Part shown: in pieces, positions 8,299-16,871 of the stretch
Layout of the letters: every line of letters begins with the position of its first letter
How positions within the stretch are numbered: the first letter of the stretch is position 1
NCBI GenBank assembly: GCA_949878435.1
Contig: CATLAK010000027.1
Location: 1-32,911, forward strand
From: an uncultured Lachnospiraceae bacterium
Lineage (GTDB): Bacteria; Bacillota; Clostridia; Lachnospirales; Lachnospiraceae
DNA: 32,911 bases
Direction of reading: 5' to 3'
Translations under genes and position numbers: made by a program
The notes under the pieces: generated by a model
Seen by the model: only the letters and a program-made list of their open reading frames with translations
Databases searched by the model: none
Told to the model about the DNA's origin: nothing

Positions 8299-9846
8299 AT
8301 GTCAGATAAAATCACATTGGGAAACCTGAGGATAAGGTGCAGATTTCCAGTCATAACGGTGGAGCAGTGCCGTATCCATGCAGAATGTGGCAGGCATACG
8401 GAGGCAGAAATCGTCTGTATAGTAAAGGGAAACGAAGCGGAGACAGTCATTACCCAGACCGGGGAGGATACACTGGAAATAGTCGGCAGGAAGGAAGATG
8501 GTAAAGATGAGATTCTTTTTTTCGGTGTAATCCGCAGGCTGGAACTTGATGAAGAGGGAGATTATGCCAGCCTCCGCCTCTGGGCAGCATCCCATACGTG
8601 GCGCATGGATATCCAGCGGAAATCACGGTCCTTTCAGGATTTGTCGCAGACCTACAGAGAGGTTGCAGAGGCAGTCCTTGAGGACTATAAGGGCGCGGCT
8701 GTATGGAATATTCCGGACCGGCAGCTTACGCATCCGCTGATCCAGTACAAAGAAACGGATTATGTTTTTCTTAAACGGATCATGAGCCATCTGGGCGCGT
8801 GCGTGACGGCGGAGGATGTAAAAGCAGGAACTGCCGTCCATGTGGGGATGAGAAAAGGAATCCACAGGGGCGATCTGGATATCGGCAGATATGCACATTC
8901 TCTGGTTCATCACAGCGAAGGATGCGCGGGACAGAGTGCCGGATATGAGATTCATGATATGGATTACATGCGGATGGGGGATATGCTGCGCATCCAGGGC
9001 AGGGAGTTCTTTGTCATGGCGTCGGAAACGATCTTTGTACATAATGTCTTAAGCTGCACATGCAGGGTGTTCCCGGCACAGTGCTTCACGCAGAAGGAAA
9101 TACCTGCGCATACCCTGAAGGGAGCCGTGCTGGAGGGTAAGGTCTTAAGCACGGGTAAGGAACTTGTCAGGCTGCATCTTGACATCGACAGAGAGGAGGC
9201 TTTCGGCGGAGCGTACGACTTCCCATGGAAGCCCTTTACGGGGAATCTTTTCTACTCCATGCCCGAACCGGGGACGAGGGCAGCCCTCTATTTTGGCAGG
9301 GCATGCGAGGATTCCGGGGAGGTCATTTATAATATCAGGGAAAACGGAGAATCATGCGGGGAGCTTGCGGATTATCATGACCGGTACTTTACAACAGAAA
9401 ATAAGAAGCAGATGTATCTGAAGCCTTCGGAAATGGGTCTCCTGAACAGGGAAGGGAACAATGCGCAGATAGCCCTGAAGGACGACTCCCTCGTGCAGGT
9501 CAGATCAGAGCACCGGATATCCGTGCTGGCGGAAGGAAGGGTGGAACTGAAAGGAAAGAATGTGACAGTCACAGCGCCCAAGGAAGCCACGCTGGTGAGG
9601 AAGGACATGCTCTCCCCCACGGTTATCAACCTCTGCAATGCGTTTGATGCAATAGGCAGAAAGGGCAGCTTCGCGGCATCGGAGCCCCTGGCGGAGAAAA
9701 AGAAGCGCGCTCCCGGCGGGGAGATATGGGAGGACAGATATCCCCTTGAGGGAGCCGTGTCAGCAATCCTGTCCAACATTCCCATGGACGGTGGAGGAGA
9801 CCCGGTCATGGAAAAGATTGCAGGGAGCATGCCGGTCATTATTTAA
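8299..9846 (+). CDS. VgrG-like spike protein A (phage late control D / gpD family)
   Basis: 515 residues. gpD/VgrG proteins trimerise to form the central spike at the tip of a contractile tail. The family signature QYKETDYVFLKR is at residues 149-160, preceded by the usual LSQTYREVAEAVL helix. The OB-fold (gp5-like) region is at about 308-333 (FPWKPFTGNLFYSMPEPG). The end is unusual: after the beta-rich part comes LVRKDMLSPTVINLCNAFD and a charged tail instead of a long beta-helix tip. The same end occurs in the paralogue at 22055. A strong RBS (GGAGAGGAGG) precedes the ATG, and there is a 69-base gap after the previous gene. First gene of spike module 1. Confidence 0.85.
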   Translation: MSDKITLGNLRIRCRFPVITVEQCRIHAECGRHTEAEIVCIVKGNEAETVITQTGEDTLEIVGRKEDGKDEILFFGVIRRLELDEEGDYASLRLWAASHTWRMDIQRKSRSFQDLSQTYREVAEAVLEDYKGAAVWNIPDRQLTHPLIQYKETDYVFLKRIMSHLGACVTAEDVKAGTAVHVGMRKGIHRGDLDIGRYAHSLVHHSEGCAGQSAGYEIHDMDYMRMGDMLRIQGREFFVMASETIFVHNVLSCTCRVFPAQCFTQKEIPAHTLKGAVLEGKVLSTGKELVRLHLDIDREEAFGGAYDFPWKPFTGNLFYSMPEPGTRAALYFGRACEDSGEVIYNIRENGESCGELADYHDRYFTTENKKQMYLKPSEMGLLNREGNNAQIALKDDSLVQVRSEHRISVLAEGRVELKGKNVTVTAPKEATLVRKDMLSPTVINLCNAFDAIGRKGSFAASEPLAEKKKRAPGGEIWEDRYPLEGAVSAILSNIPMDGGGDPVMEKIAGSMPVII

Positions 9847-9850
9847 GGAT

Positions 9851-9857
9851 AAGGAGG
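9851..9857 (+). promoter_or_regulatory. Ribosome binding site deciding a start at 9864
   Basis: AAGGAGG directly abuts the ATG at 9858 and is 6 bases from the in-frame ATG at 9864. The second start has normal spacing and gives an N-terminus that lines up with the paralogue at 23632. Confidence 0.65.
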
Positions 9858-9863
9858 ATGCCT

Positions 9864-10076
9864 ATGAGCGAAAGCGTAAGAATCGGAGGAATTGGCAAAA
9901 ATCCTGCGATTGACAAGATAAACAGATTAAATGAAGTTGATATTAAGAGGTATGCGGTGAAAAGGATGGAGGAACTGCTGCTGGATGACGGAGGGAAAGG
10001 GCAGGTCTATGACATTGAGGTCCCCATCGATTTTTCAAGGGCGGTATGGGAGGAAAAGGAGCATGGAGAGCATTAG
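9864..10076 (+). CDS. Conserved 70-residue protein of the spike module
   Basis: Small protein with N-terminus RIGGIGKNPAIDKINRLNEV. The paralogue at 23632 carries TGGVGKSPAIDKMNRLNEV at the same position, so the motif GGxGKxPAIDKxNRLNEV is conserved while the rest diverges. The remaining 45 residues are charged (KRMEELLLDDGGKG). No family is recognised. It always sits between VgrG-A and the first DcrB-like gene in this window, so it may be a linker, plug or adaptor for the spike; that is inference. GKxP is not a complete P-loop, so nucleotide binding is not supported. It overlaps the next gene by 14 bases. Confidence 0.75.
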   Translation: MSESVRIGGIGKNPAIDKINRLNEVDIKRYAVKRMEELLLDDGGKGQVYDIEVPIDFSRAVWEEKEHGEH

Positions 10077-10605
10077 GGAAGAGACCGGATGGGAGACGGT
10101 GGTCTGCCTGGACGGGCAGCTGGAGATACAGCTTCCCGGGGGCTTTGAAGCCGTGACAGGGAAGGAAGCGGAAAAGAAGTTTCCGTACGGGCAGGGACCC
10201 CAGGAAGTCTATATGGATCATACCGGGGAAAAGATCATAACCTTCAATTTACTGGATAAAGCACTGGAGGAAAAGCAGGTATACAGTGCTGTCAGGGAGA
10301 TACAGGTGCTGATTGGGCATCTTTATCCCGAAAGCATCCGTCAGCAGGCAGGATGTATCAGGGCAAAGGAAGAGACGGCAGGATGGTTCTCCTTCGCAAC
10401 AGGAGGGCTTACAGAGGATTGCATCCATATCCTGTTCGTTCTATCTCTGGAAGGAAAGATGATGTTCGGCAGCTATCATTTTCCGGCAGGGGATGAGGCA
10501 GAGGAGAGAAAGACATTTCAAAAGATCATACGGAGTGCGGCAGTGAAGAAGAAAAAGCAGGAAAAAGCGGGAGGATGGTATGTGGGAGGAAACATATGGG
10601 GATAA
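10063..10605 (+). CDS. DcrB-like protein 1 (possible effector chaperone)
   Basis: 180 residues from the ATG at 10063, preceded by GGAGG and overlapping the small gene upstream. The layout is that of the DcrB/DUF1795 fold: an early LQLPGGF-like strand (LEIQLPGGFEAV), a central hydrophobic stretch (EKIITFNLLDKALEE), then WFSFATGG and HILFVLSLEGKMMFGSYHF, ending in a helix. The same fold is used by Eag chaperones that hold PAAR/Rhs effectors in Gram-negative type VI systems. Its paralogue is at 23844. Fold assignment is by eye; the chaperone role is inference from fold and context. Confidence 0.65.
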   Translation: MESIREETGWETVVCLDGQLEIQLPGGFEAVTGKEAEKKFPYGQGPQEVYMDHTGEKIITFNLLDKALEEKQVYSAVREIQVLIGHLYPESIRQQAGCIRAKEETAGWFSFATGGLTEDCIHILFVLSLEGKMMFGSYHFPAGDEAEERKTFQKIIRSAAVKKKKQEKAGGWYVGGNIWG

Positions 10606-11191
10606 GCTCATTCTGGCGCTCAGGCAGAAATATGAGCAGAGACAGCCAGAGAATCTGGAAGCAGCTAAGGACATAAGAATCGGTGCAAAGAGGATACCGG
10701 CACACAGGCAGAGCCTGTTTGAAGGAAGATGCTCCATCCTTCTGCCCGATAGCATGACCGATATGGCGGATGCGCAGGCAGCAGCCCGCTACAGGAGCCG
10801 GCAAAGACCCCAGATCATCAAGGCGGAAGCCGGAGGGGATGCAGCGCTTACTTTCAGCCTGCTCCCACTTTATCAAGAGACGATGAAAGAGATGGGAGCA
10901 CCGGACAGGCTCAAGACAATCCGCCGGGATATGGAACGGATCTGGAAACAGAATGTATTTTACGATACAGGAAAAGTGAAGGCAGGGCAGGAAGAGATTC
11001 CATGGATGGATCTTAAGGCATTCTGCCTGAATGGACAGCTCTATAGCCTTATCTTTCTCTTTCAGATGCAGGGGGATATGGTACTGGGAAATTTCCACTG
11101 CAGATTCCAGCGGTATGATATCTGGAAAGCAGCCGTCTTAAACATACTTACAACTTTAGAGATACAGGAGGAGAGCCATGAGAGATTATGA
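10580..11191 (+). CDS. DcrB-like protein 2 (possible effector chaperone)
   Basis: 203 residues. GGGAGG stands 5 bases before the ATG, and the gene overlaps the previous one by 26 bases. It has the same general DcrB-like pattern as its neighbour: CSILLPDSMTDM, then ALTFSLLPL, then PWMDLKAFCLNGQLYSLIFLF, and GNFHCRFQRYDIWKAAVLNI. The first 40 residues form an extra charged region (MWEETYGDKLILALRQKY). The paralogue at 24355 keeps only about the first 94 residues. Two different DcrB-like proteins in a row suggest a heterodimer or two clients; that is a guess. Confidence 0.65.
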   Translation: MWEETYGDKLILALRQKYEQRQPENLEAAKDIRIGAKRIPAHRQSLFEGRCSILLPDSMTDMADAQAAARYRSRQRPQIIKAEAGGDAALTFSLLPLYQETMKEMGAPDRLKTIRRDMERIWKQNVFYDTGKVKAGQEEIPWMDLKAFCLNGQLYSLIFLFQMQGDMVLGNFHCRFQRYDIWKAAVLNILTTLEIQEESHERL

Positions 11192-12578
11192 AATCAAGAT
11201 AGAACCTTTTGAATACATTGCACTGAAAGAACTTAAAATCGACAGGAAGGTCAACTGCCATGCTGGGGCAGAGGTCAGACTGAGGATCAAAGACGGCATG
11301 GAAGAGCAGTATATGGGAGCCCTGATAAAACAGACCTGGGTGCGCATCACGGCTGTCGACAAAGATGAGGAAATTGCAGTGTATACGATCCTTTTCCATG
11401 GCGTCGTTACGGATTTTTCATTTATCCATGACGGGTATGAGACGATACTGGCGCTGGAGCTGAAAAGCGGGACGATACTGATGGATTTAGAGCCGCACTT
11501 CAGGGTCTTCCAGAATGAAGAGGCTTTGTGCACATCCATCCATCAGAAAATAGCAGGCACATATACAGGCGGACGGGCATCCTGCACAGAGGGAGAGCAG
11601 GACCGCACCATGGGGACGCTGATTCAGTATCAGGAGACAGACTGGGCATTCCTAAAACGCCTTGCAGGAAGGACAGGCATGTACCTTGTCCCTGATGCGC
11701 TTTCAGAAGGAGCCGGATATACCATGGGGATGCCGAAGGGAAGAAAACGGGAGGCGGAAACCGGCAGGATTCAGGTAAGGATGGATTTCGGGGAATATAT
11801 GGAGAAATCGCGCAACGGCATGCCGTCCATTCAGCCTGCGGATCAGATGGAACTGGTGTTTATAAGCAGAGAAATCTATCAGATGGGTGATCTGGTTACT
11901 TATCAGGGCAGAGATTATCTGGTTAGCGCAATTCTAACAACCTATCAGGGAGCGGAGTGCTGCCATGAATACACATTAAAGACCAGAGCCGGTCTGAGGG
12001 TGCTGCCTGCATGGCACAGGGAGCTGACAGGATGTTCCTTCGATGCGGTAATCTCGGCTGTCAGGAAGGATAAGGTACAGGTGGAAATCATAAATGATGA
12101 GTGGAAAGCTCTGGACGGAAAGAAATGGTTCCTGTATTCCACGGTATACTCATCTCCCGACGGGACAGGCTGGTACTGTATGCCTGAACCTGGGGACAGC
12201 GTGCGCATGTATGTGCCGGAGAAGGAGGAGAACAGCTTCATCATCAGTGCGGTACATAAGGAAACAGACGCTGCCAGACAGAATCCTGACTATAAGTCCC
12301 TTAAGACGAAGTACGGAAAGGAAATTCTGTTCACGCCCGATTCCATCCTGATGACCAACAATCAGGGAATGATGGTGGAGATGAACGACAGCGAAGGGAT
12401 TACCATCACCAGTGATAAAGATATCGTGATTCAGGCAAAGGAGAACCTGACTGTAGCCAGTGGGGCGGAATCCCTGCTGATTGCGGCGGAGGATAAGGTG
12501 CAGGTGAAACAGGGCGGGACGACTATGACATTGAGCGGGGATATTTCGTTTACTGGCGGGGAGTTTAGGATACAGTAG
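11178..12578 (+). CDS. VgrG-like spike protein B with beta-helix tip
   Basis: 466 residues. The gpD/VgrG signature QYQETDWAFLKRL is at 150-162. The OB-fold part contains SSPDGTGWYCMPEPGD. The last 80 residues are a strand-repeat tip (NQGMMVEMNDSEGITI, DIVIQAKENLTVAS, KVQVKQGGTTMTL), ending in TGGEFRIQ. This end is the usual docking site for a PAAR-like cap, and the next gene encodes one. It differs from VgrG-A, which lacks such a tip. RBS AGGAGG is upstream of the ATG, and the gene overlaps the DcrB-like gene by 14 bases. The paralogue at 24738 ends in almost the same way (TGGELKVQ) but has lost its N-terminus. Confidence 0.88.
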   Translation: MRDYEIKIEPFEYIALKELKIDRKVNCHAGAEVRLRIKDGMEEQYMGALIKQTWVRITAVDKDEEIAVYTILFHGVVTDFSFIHDGYETILALELKSGTILMDLEPHFRVFQNEEALCTSIHQKIAGTYTGGRASCTEGEQDRTMGTLIQYQETDWAFLKRLAGRTGMYLVPDALSEGAGYTMGMPKGRKREAETGRIQVRMDFGEYMEKSRNGMPSIQPADQMELVFISREIYQMGDLVTYQGRDYLVSAILTTYQGAECCHEYTLKTRAGLRVLPAWHRELTGCSFDAVISAVRKDKVQVEIINDEWKALDGKKWFLYSTVYSSPDGTGWYCMPEPGDSVRMYVPEKEENSFIISAVHKETDAARQNPDYKSLKTKYGKEILFTPDSILMTNNQGMMVEMNDSEGITITSDKDIVIQAKENLTVASGAESLLIAAEDKVQVKQGGTTMTLSGDISFTGGEFRIQ

Positions 12579-12593
12579 AGAGAAGGGAAGCCT

Positions 12594-14180
12594 ATGGAAA
12601 AGGAATATGAGAAGTATTTAGAAGAACAATATGAGGGAAATGTAGTTCAAAAATACAAACAGATGAAGGATGATGAGCAGAAAGCGCTTGAAATAGCGAA
12701 GAAAGCAGAAGACATTCAGGACGGGGCAATAAAGGATGAGGTCAGGAGAATTTTAAATAAGGAAGAAGTCTCACAAGCCGATATTGATAAAGTTCTTGAA
12801 GATTATGCGTCCAATGATGATTATGCGGAGTATCTCGTAGATGGGGCAAGGCTTCAATGCAATAAGGCTGTGCTGGAACCGTTTGAAATACCAGGTGAGT
12901 CTAAGATTGTTTTAGAATTAGGAAAAGAAAGCGCTGAAATAAGCGAGAAAAGAAAGGAAACTGTTTTAAGGGTTTCAGAGAACGCAATGAAAGATAATGA
13001 TAAGACATATGCAACAGTTGGGGATTATATCTTAGGAAAAAATATTTTTCCCTTTAATTGTAATTGCGCGCAGCCTGCTGATCGGCAATACGAGCTGAGC
13101 AGGATAAGGGAGGATCCGGAGTGCAGCAAGCATGGAGTCTGCCGGCATCTTATACAATTAAACGATGCGTGGGAGAATTTCTCTTTAGGCAGGTCGTATC
13201 TGAGCAAACAGGATGATGAACCGCCGTACGAAAAGGATGGCATCACAATGACATCAATGCTTTTTTGCAGCCATGGAGGAATAATTACCCCGATTGATTC
13301 AGGGCAGAGCTTCTTCAGCATTACCATGGAAAGCGCACTACAACAGATGGAAGCATATTTAGACGGTGATCTGAGCGAAGATGAGGCAGCTGCATACATT
13401 CAGTTCGTAGCCCAAAGATGCGGATTGAAGATAGCAGCAATAAGCGACGGCGAGCTGAAAGGAGAAGATGTAAATAGAAATTTTGATGACAATATAATCG
13501 CGTGGACTTATTACTGGAACCTTAAAATCGATGAAGGCGCTTTTGGAAATAATAAGATTCCGGTAAGAACGGATGTAGTCAAGGCAATTATCATGCAGGA
13601 ATCGCGTTGGGGGAGTAATGGGGCTAAAAACAGCGCAAGAGATGTCATGCAGTGCCTTGTGCCGGGCGATTATGCATTGTGGCTTTTGTCAGGATATAAT
13701 CCGACAGAAGAAACGAATAATAAGCCCAGATATCATCAAGGTCAGGACGAAAAAGTAGTATGGGTCAGGGATGGCACAGAGTATAAACAAGGGAGCATGA
13801 GACAAGGATTTAATTATTATGTAGATGTTCAAAATAGAATAACTGCTACGAGCCATGCCGGGTTTGGGGAGGGATTGGGAATCCTGAGAAACAATGTGGT
13901 CACAATCATAGATGGTTCTGACAACATGCTGAAGGGATATGAAGGAGAATATCTGATTTGCTATGACAAAGAGACCCCTAATATGAGCATAGCGTGCGGA
14001 GTGGCTTATCTGGCATACTGTGAAGAATATGCGGGAAGTGAAATGGGAGGCGTAAGACAGTTCAATGGCGGAGGGGAGGAAGGAAAAACGGGAAAAGAGG
14101 ATTCTTATGTAAAGAGTATTGAAGACAATCTTCAATGTCTGAGACACGAAGGTTATGAAATAGAGTCCCTAAAGGAGTAA
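12594..14180 (+). CDS. PAAR-like (DUF4280) spike tip fused to lytic transglycosylase/lysozyme effector
   Basis: 528 residues. The N-terminal 75 residues are charged and helical. A DUF4280-type PAAR-like domain follows: EYLVDGARLQCNK near residue 80, cysteine-rich segments (FNCNCAQPAD, CSKHGVCRHL) and MTSMLFCSHGGIITPIDSGQ at about 219-238. The C-terminal half has lysozyme-fold/SLT features: VVKAIIMQESRWG with candidate catalytic Glu336, DVMQCLV, CGVAYLAYCEEY, and an asparagine-glycine motif (RQFNGGG) with YVKSIEDNL. It would cap the VgrG-B spike and cut peptidoglycan in a target cell; this follows from known PAAR-effector fusions. It has no signal peptide, consistent with delivery by the spike. 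An alternative role is opening the producer's own wall for release or firing. Confidence 0.82.
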   Translation: MEKEYEKYLEEQYEGNVVQKYKQMKDDEQKALEIAKKAEDIQDGAIKDEVRRILNKEEVSQADIDKVLEDYASNDDYAEYLVDGARLQCNKAVLEPFEIPGESKIVLELGKESAEISEKRKETVLRVSENAMKDNDKTYATVGDYILGKNIFPFNCNCAQPADRQYELSRIREDPECSKHGVCRHLIQLNDAWENFSLGRSYLSKQDDEPPYEKDGITMTSMLFCSHGGIITPIDSGQSFFSITMESALQQMEAYLDGDLSEDEAAAYIQFVAQRCGLKIAAISDGELKGEDVNRNFDDNIIAWTYYWNLKIDEGAFGNNKIPVRTDVVKAIIMQESRWGSNGAKNSARDVMQCLVPGDYALWLLSGYNPTEETNNKPRYHQGQDEKVVWVRDGTEYKQGSMRQGFNYYVDVQNRITATSHAGFGEGLGILRNNVVTIIDGSDNMLKGYEGEYLICYDKETPNMSIACGVAYLAYCEEYAGSEMGGVRQFNGGGEEGKTGKEDSYVKSIEDNLQCLRHEGYEIESLKE

Positions 14181-14183
14181 GAG

Positions 14184-15509
14184 ATGAGAAAAATCAAACT
14201 AATTGTAATGGTAGTTATATGCGGCATTTTATCGCTGGGTCCCAGCCTGCCTTCAAGGGCGATGCAGGGGGAGGAGACTGCCCTAGTTTATATGGTGAAT
14301 GCAGAGGGAGAGATTATCATCACGGGGTGTAAAAGTGTAGGGAGAGAACTCTGTATTCCATCCCTGCTTGACGGATATCCGGTAGTAGGGATAGCAGAGG
14401 GTGTATTCCGCGGCAGGGCAGATATCGAGAAGGTGGTGATACAGTCAGGGGTGCGCTACATCGGAGAATATGCCTTTGCAGGATGCATGGGACTAAGAGA
14501 AATCGAGCTGGAAGGGGGCATACAGTATATCGCGGACAATGCTTTTTATGAAGATGCAAGCCTAGTGGAGGCAGTCTTGCCTGAGAGCATCGTTTATGTA
14601 GGGGAGAATGCATTTGGAAACTGCAAGGCGCTTGCCCGGATAGGATATCCCCAAAGGGCGCATATAGACAAGTATGCTTTCGAAGGATCCTTATGGCAGG
14701 AGGAACGTGACGGGGGGAAGTTCAGGATAAGAGGAAGCTGTCTGATTGAAGGGAGAGGGAACGAAGGCCCCATCATAGAGATCCCTTATGGAATCACAGA
14801 AATAGAAGACTGCAATTGGAGGGGACTGGCAGTGGTGGATCAATATTATGATGGCAGCTATGAACAGATTATACTGCCGGAGACGATGGTCAAGCTGGGA
14901 CTCAACTGTTTTCAGAATGTAGATGTAAAAACAATAAAAATCCCTGATGGGGTGAGGGAGATACCATGGAGTGCATTTGAGCATGCAGCACTTGAGAAGG
15001 TAGAACTGCCAGGAGAGCTTAAGATTATCGAGCAAGGCGCATTTTATGATTGCACTGAATTAAAGACTATAATCATACCAGATTCTGTAGAGTTTATTGG
15101 AGAAAATGCGTTTGGATGGTGCATTGGATTATCAGAAATAATCATACCAGATTCAGTATATGAGATAGATTGTGCGCCTTTTCATCATTGCAGTAATTTA
15201 TCAGAGGTAGTTTTTAATGAGGGGTTGAAAGAAGTCCAGGCGGATCTGTTTGATTATTGCGGAAGCCTTGAGCGGATACAGTTTCCGGAGAGTCTGGAAA
15301 GCCTGAACGGACTGATGTGGTGTTCCGGTCTGAGGAGGATATATATTCCGGGGAAAACAGTTGAAATTCATGATGATATTTTTGAGGCATATGCCAAATG
15401 GGGAGGTCCTATTACAGTTTATGGTCAGAAAGGAAGCCGTGCCCAGGAAGTGGCGGAGGCATCGGGCATAGAATTTGTGGAGGTGGAGAGCGGAGATGAA
15501 ATGCCATGA
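14184..15509 (+). CDS. Secreted BspA-like leucine-rich-repeat protein, copy 1
   Basis: 441 residues. The N-terminus is a signal peptide (KLIVMVVICGILSLGP, likely cleaved after SRA). The rest is LRR_5/BspA-type repeats such as IGEYAFAGCMGLREIEL and FIGENAFGWCIGLSEIIIPDS, a fold for protein binding. It starts 3 bases after the lysozyme effector gene, with AAAGGAG upstream. The next gene is a near-identical copy. Exported proteins directly behind a cell-wall-hydrolase effector are good candidates for immunity proteins that protect the producer outside the membrane; this is inference. Adhesins or surface proteins unrelated to the effector are the alternative. The two copies differ mostly at about residues 305-375. 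Confidence 0.85.
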   Translation: MRKIKLIVMVVICGILSLGPSLPSRAMQGEETALVYMVNAEGEIIITGCKSVGRELCIPSLLDGYPVVGIAEGVFRGRADIEKVVIQSGVRYIGEYAFAGCMGLREIELEGGIQYIADNAFYEDASLVEAVLPESIVYVGENAFGNCKALARIGYPQRAHIDKYAFEGSLWQEERDGGKFRIRGSCLIEGRGNEGPIIEIPYGITEIEDCNWRGLAVVDQYYDGSYEQIILPETMVKLGLNCFQNVDVKTIKIPDGVREIPWSAFEHAALEKVELPGELKIIEQGAFYDCTELKTIIIPDSVEFIGENAFGWCIGLSEIIIPDSVYEIDCAPFHHCSNLSEVVFNEGLKEVQADLFDYCGSLERIQFPESLESLNGLMWCSGLRRIYIPGKTVEIHDDIFEAYAKWGGPITVYGQKGSRAQEVAEASGIEFVEVESGDEMP

Positions 15510-15545
15510 AGAGGTTAAATTAGAAGAGTCCTGAAGGAGTAAGAG

Positions 15546-16871
15546 ATGAGAAAAATCAAACTAATTGTAATGGCAGTTATATGCGGCATTTTACTGTTCG
15601 GTCCCAGCTTGCCTTCAAGGGCGATGCAGGGGGAGGAGCCTGCTCTGGTTTATATGGTGAATGCAGAGGAAGAGATTATCATCACGGGGTGTAAAAGTGC
15701 AGAGAGAGAACTCTGTATACCATCCATGCTTGACGGATATCCGGTAGTAGGGATAGCAGAGGGTGTATTCCGAGGCAGGGCGGATATTGAGAAGGTGGTG
15801 ATACAGTCAGGGGTGCGCTACATCGGTGAATATGCCTTTGCAGGATGCATGGGACTAAGAGAAATCAAGCTGGAAGAGGGCATGCAGTATATCGCGGACA
15901 ATGCTTTTTATGAAGATGCAAGCCTGATGGAGGTGGTTCTGCCTGAAAGCATCGTTTATGTGGGGGAGAATGCGTTTGGAAACTGCAAGGCGCTTGCCCG
16001 GATAGAATATTCCCAGAGGACGCATATAGACAAGTATGCTTTCGAAGGATCCTTATGGCAGGAGGAACGTGACGGTGGAAAGTTCAGGATAAGAGGAAGC
16101 TGCTTGGTTGAAGGGAGAGGGAACGAAGGTCCCATCATAGAGATCCCTTATGGAATCACAGAAATAGAAGACTGCAATTGGAGGGGACTGGCAGTGGTGG
16201 ATCAATATTATGATGGCAGTTATGAACAGATTATACTGCCGGAGACGATGGTCAAGCTGGGACTCAACTGTTTTCAGAAGGTAGATGTAAAAACAATAGA
16301 AATCCCGGATGGAGTCAGGGAGATACCAAGGAACGCATTTGAGCATGCAGCACTTGAGAAGGTAGAACTGCCAGGAGAGCTTAAGATTATCAGGCAGGGT
16401 GCATTTTATGATTGCACTGAATTAAAAACCATAATCATACCAGATTCTGTAGAAATTATTGAAGAACAAGCGTTTGGAATTTGCATTGGATTATCAGAAA
16501 TAATCATACCAGATTCAGTATCTGAGATAGGTGACGAGGCTTTTACTGATTGCAGCAATTTACATGATGTTTCCTTTGGAGAGGGGGTGAGAGAAGTCTG
16601 GGCGAGTCTATTTAATTATTGCGGAAACCTTGAGAGGGTACAGTTTCCGGAGAATCTGGAAATTCTGAACGGATTGATGTGGTGCTCCGGCTTGAGAAGG
16701 ATATATATCCCGGGGAAAACTGTTGAAATTCATGATGATATTTTTGAGGCGTATCCCAGATGGGGAGGTTCTATTACAGTTTATGGTCAGAAAGGAAGCC
16801 GTGCCCAGGAAGTGGCGGAGGCATCGGGCATAGAATTTGTGGAGGTGGAGAGCGGAGATGAAATGCCGTAA
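15546..16871 (+). CDS. Secreted BspA-like leucine-rich-repeat protein, copy 2
   Basis: 441 residues, the same length and almost the same sequence as the gene before it, with the same signal peptide type (KLIVMAVICGILLFGP). The main differences lie in the C-terminal repeats (for example EEQAFGICIGLSE against GENAFGWCIGLSE, and EAFTDCSNLHDVSF against APFHHCSNLSEVVF). Differences concentrated in a few repeats suggest changed binding specificity after duplication. The leader carries AAGGAG. Its end overlaps the lipoprotein gene by 14 bases. The role is as proposed for copy 1: possible extracytoplasmic immunity or a surface protein. Confidence 0.85.
   Translation: MRKIKLIVMAVICGILLFGPSLPSRAMQGEEPALVYMVNAEEEIIITGCKSAERELCIPSMLDGYPVVGIAEGVFRGRADIEKVVIQSGVRYIGEYAFAGCMGLREIKLEEGMQYIADNAFYEDASLMEVVLPESIVYVGENAFGNCKALARIEYSQRTHIDKYAFEGSLWQEERDGGKFRIRGSCLVEGRGNEGPIIEIPYGITEIEDCNWRGLAVVDQYYDGSYEQIILPETMVKLGLNCFQKVDVKTIEIPDGVREIPRNAFEHAALEKVELPGELKIIRQGAFYDCTELKTIIIPDSVEIIEEQAFGICIGLSEIIIPDSVSEIGDEAFTDCSNLHDVSFGEGVREVWASLFNYCGNLERVQFPENLEILNGLMWCSGLRRIYIPGKTVEIHDDIFEAYPRWGGSITVYGQKGSRAQEVAEASGIEFVEVESGDEMP

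Noticed and set aside
9864..9930. GGxGK in the small protein as a Walker A site
   Set aside because: The motif is followed by N/S-P rather than S/T in the right position and the protein is only 70 residues long; nucleotide binding is not supported.
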